Made by a program: the position numbers and the translations under genes. The notes beneath the pieces are model-generated. The model saw nothing but the letters and a program-made list of their open reading frames with translations. It was not told where the DNA came from and did not search any database. This document shows positions 63,148-64,000 of a stretch of 64,000 bases of DNA, piece by piece; position 1 is the stretch's first letter, and the number at the start of each line of letters is the position of its first letter. Origin of the DNA: Spongilla lacustris (taxonomy: Eukaryota; Porifera; Demospongiae; Spongillida; Spongillidae); the NCBI GenBank assembly GCA_949361645.1, contig OX442437.1:1508296-1572295 (forward strand), written 5' to 3'.

Positions 63148-64000
63148 AGGGAGGTCCTCCATAACTATTCACATATTTGTGATGACTTGGTTCTGTTGTG
63201 TTTCTTGGTGGAGGGTAGCCTGCCATGGGTGTGTCTTCTATAAGGGATCTAGGGCAAGTCCTCGGCCACTTTTGATATCCTTCAGCTGCTACATGTCTAA
63301 CAGCTTGCCATAGCACTGTTCAGACCCATCATGAATAATATTAATATTAACTAAATGGCAATTATGAACAAAGGTGTGAGATTTCTTAACTTTAAAGTCA
63401 CTTGATAAAAGCTCTAGATGCAATCATATTCATATGACCATGTATATACATGTATCATCGTACTTGTACATCGGGTTAATCCAATGCGGATTGTGATTAC
63501 AAATTCTTAGGTATTAAAACATGGAGATCTAGAGGCACCATATAAACATCATATTAGGAGAGCAATTGCTAGATCTTTTGCACCAGCTTTTTCACCTTTA
63601 AAAATACCCTTCATGCATGCATTCTCTGTTCCCACGTTTGCATGCCTATGGTGGGATGAAGCCATTTACTGTGTTGATGTTTTGGGTTACTCCATCCGGC
63701 TCCCAGTAGTACAACAGACCAGGCAGCCATGCATGCATTAATGTACACACCACTGATTGCAACATTGCCACACTGGAACAAACCATGTTGATATCAATGG
63801 ACCAATTGCACGTAAGGTCTAAGGATGGTGGCTGTTGTGTGAACGTGACGTCTATGGAAGTACTAAATATCATGGCACTAATTCATCATACACTTCTAAT
63901 CTAACATGCTTTAGTTAGAAGTTCTATGTTAATATAAACTCAACAGACATGGATGTACTGTTTGTAGCGTTTGTAGTTTACATGTACACACTTAACCACT

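Overview
This is animal nuclear DNA. Genes are split by GT-AG introns, some only 46-74 bp long. A Ras-family GTPase, a secreted FAM3/ILEI-like protein, a HIRAN-type domain and an ankyrin-repeat protein are recognisable. The rest is dominated by metazoan-type transposons, minisatellites and microsatellites. Tiny introns beside repeat-choked ones, a great load of foldback MITEs and the frequent palindrome TACATGTA fit a marine invertebrate. A sponge or other early-branching animal is my best guess, but the sequence does not prove it.

Layout. 1-8.9 kb: one possible exon, a 9-bp-TSD foldback MITE, minisatellites, a broken LINE-like reverse transcriptase (minus strand) and two Tc1-type foldback elements. 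8.9-18.0 kb: block A of a direct segmental duplication; block B lies at 28.2-34.6 kb. Comparing the blocks reveals three insertions with their empty sites: a foldback MITE and a 2.1-kb TIR element in A, and a 5'-truncated LINE in B. 18.3-23.1 kb: remnants of inverted-repeat elements. 23.3-24.5 kb: a compact six-exon gene for a secreted FAM3/ILEI-like protein, with a TATA box. 24.5-28.2 kb: little of note. 34.6-35.5 kb: two minisatellites. 35.7-40.5 kb: a complete five-exon Ras-type GTPase on the minus strand whose introns are packed with simple repeats. 41-48.5 kb: more foldbacks, a second LINE copy split by a 1.34-kb DNA transposon, and Rab-type exons, one of which runs in frame into the LINE. 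50-52 kb: a decayed transposase-type HTH and a Cys-rich ORF. 52.0-58.5 kb: a nearly full-length Ty3/gypsy retrotransposon, interrupted by a 1.44-kb foldback DNA element and itself lodged inside a HIRAN-domain coding sequence. 58.7-63 kb: a divergent promoter with an E2F-like palindrome, the first exons of an ankyrin gene that runs off the window, a lone Ldh_2-type exon, and several foldback MITEs.

The host genes do not form an obvious pathway. The main story is layered transposition: DNA element in retrotransposon in host exon, DNA element in LINE in Rab exon, and duplicated blocks that act as internal empty-site controls. I did not find a convincing new cellular system. The most novel-looking items are the foldback families with a shared core and divergent arms, the Rab-LINE chimera, and the HIRAN locus with its divergent promoter.
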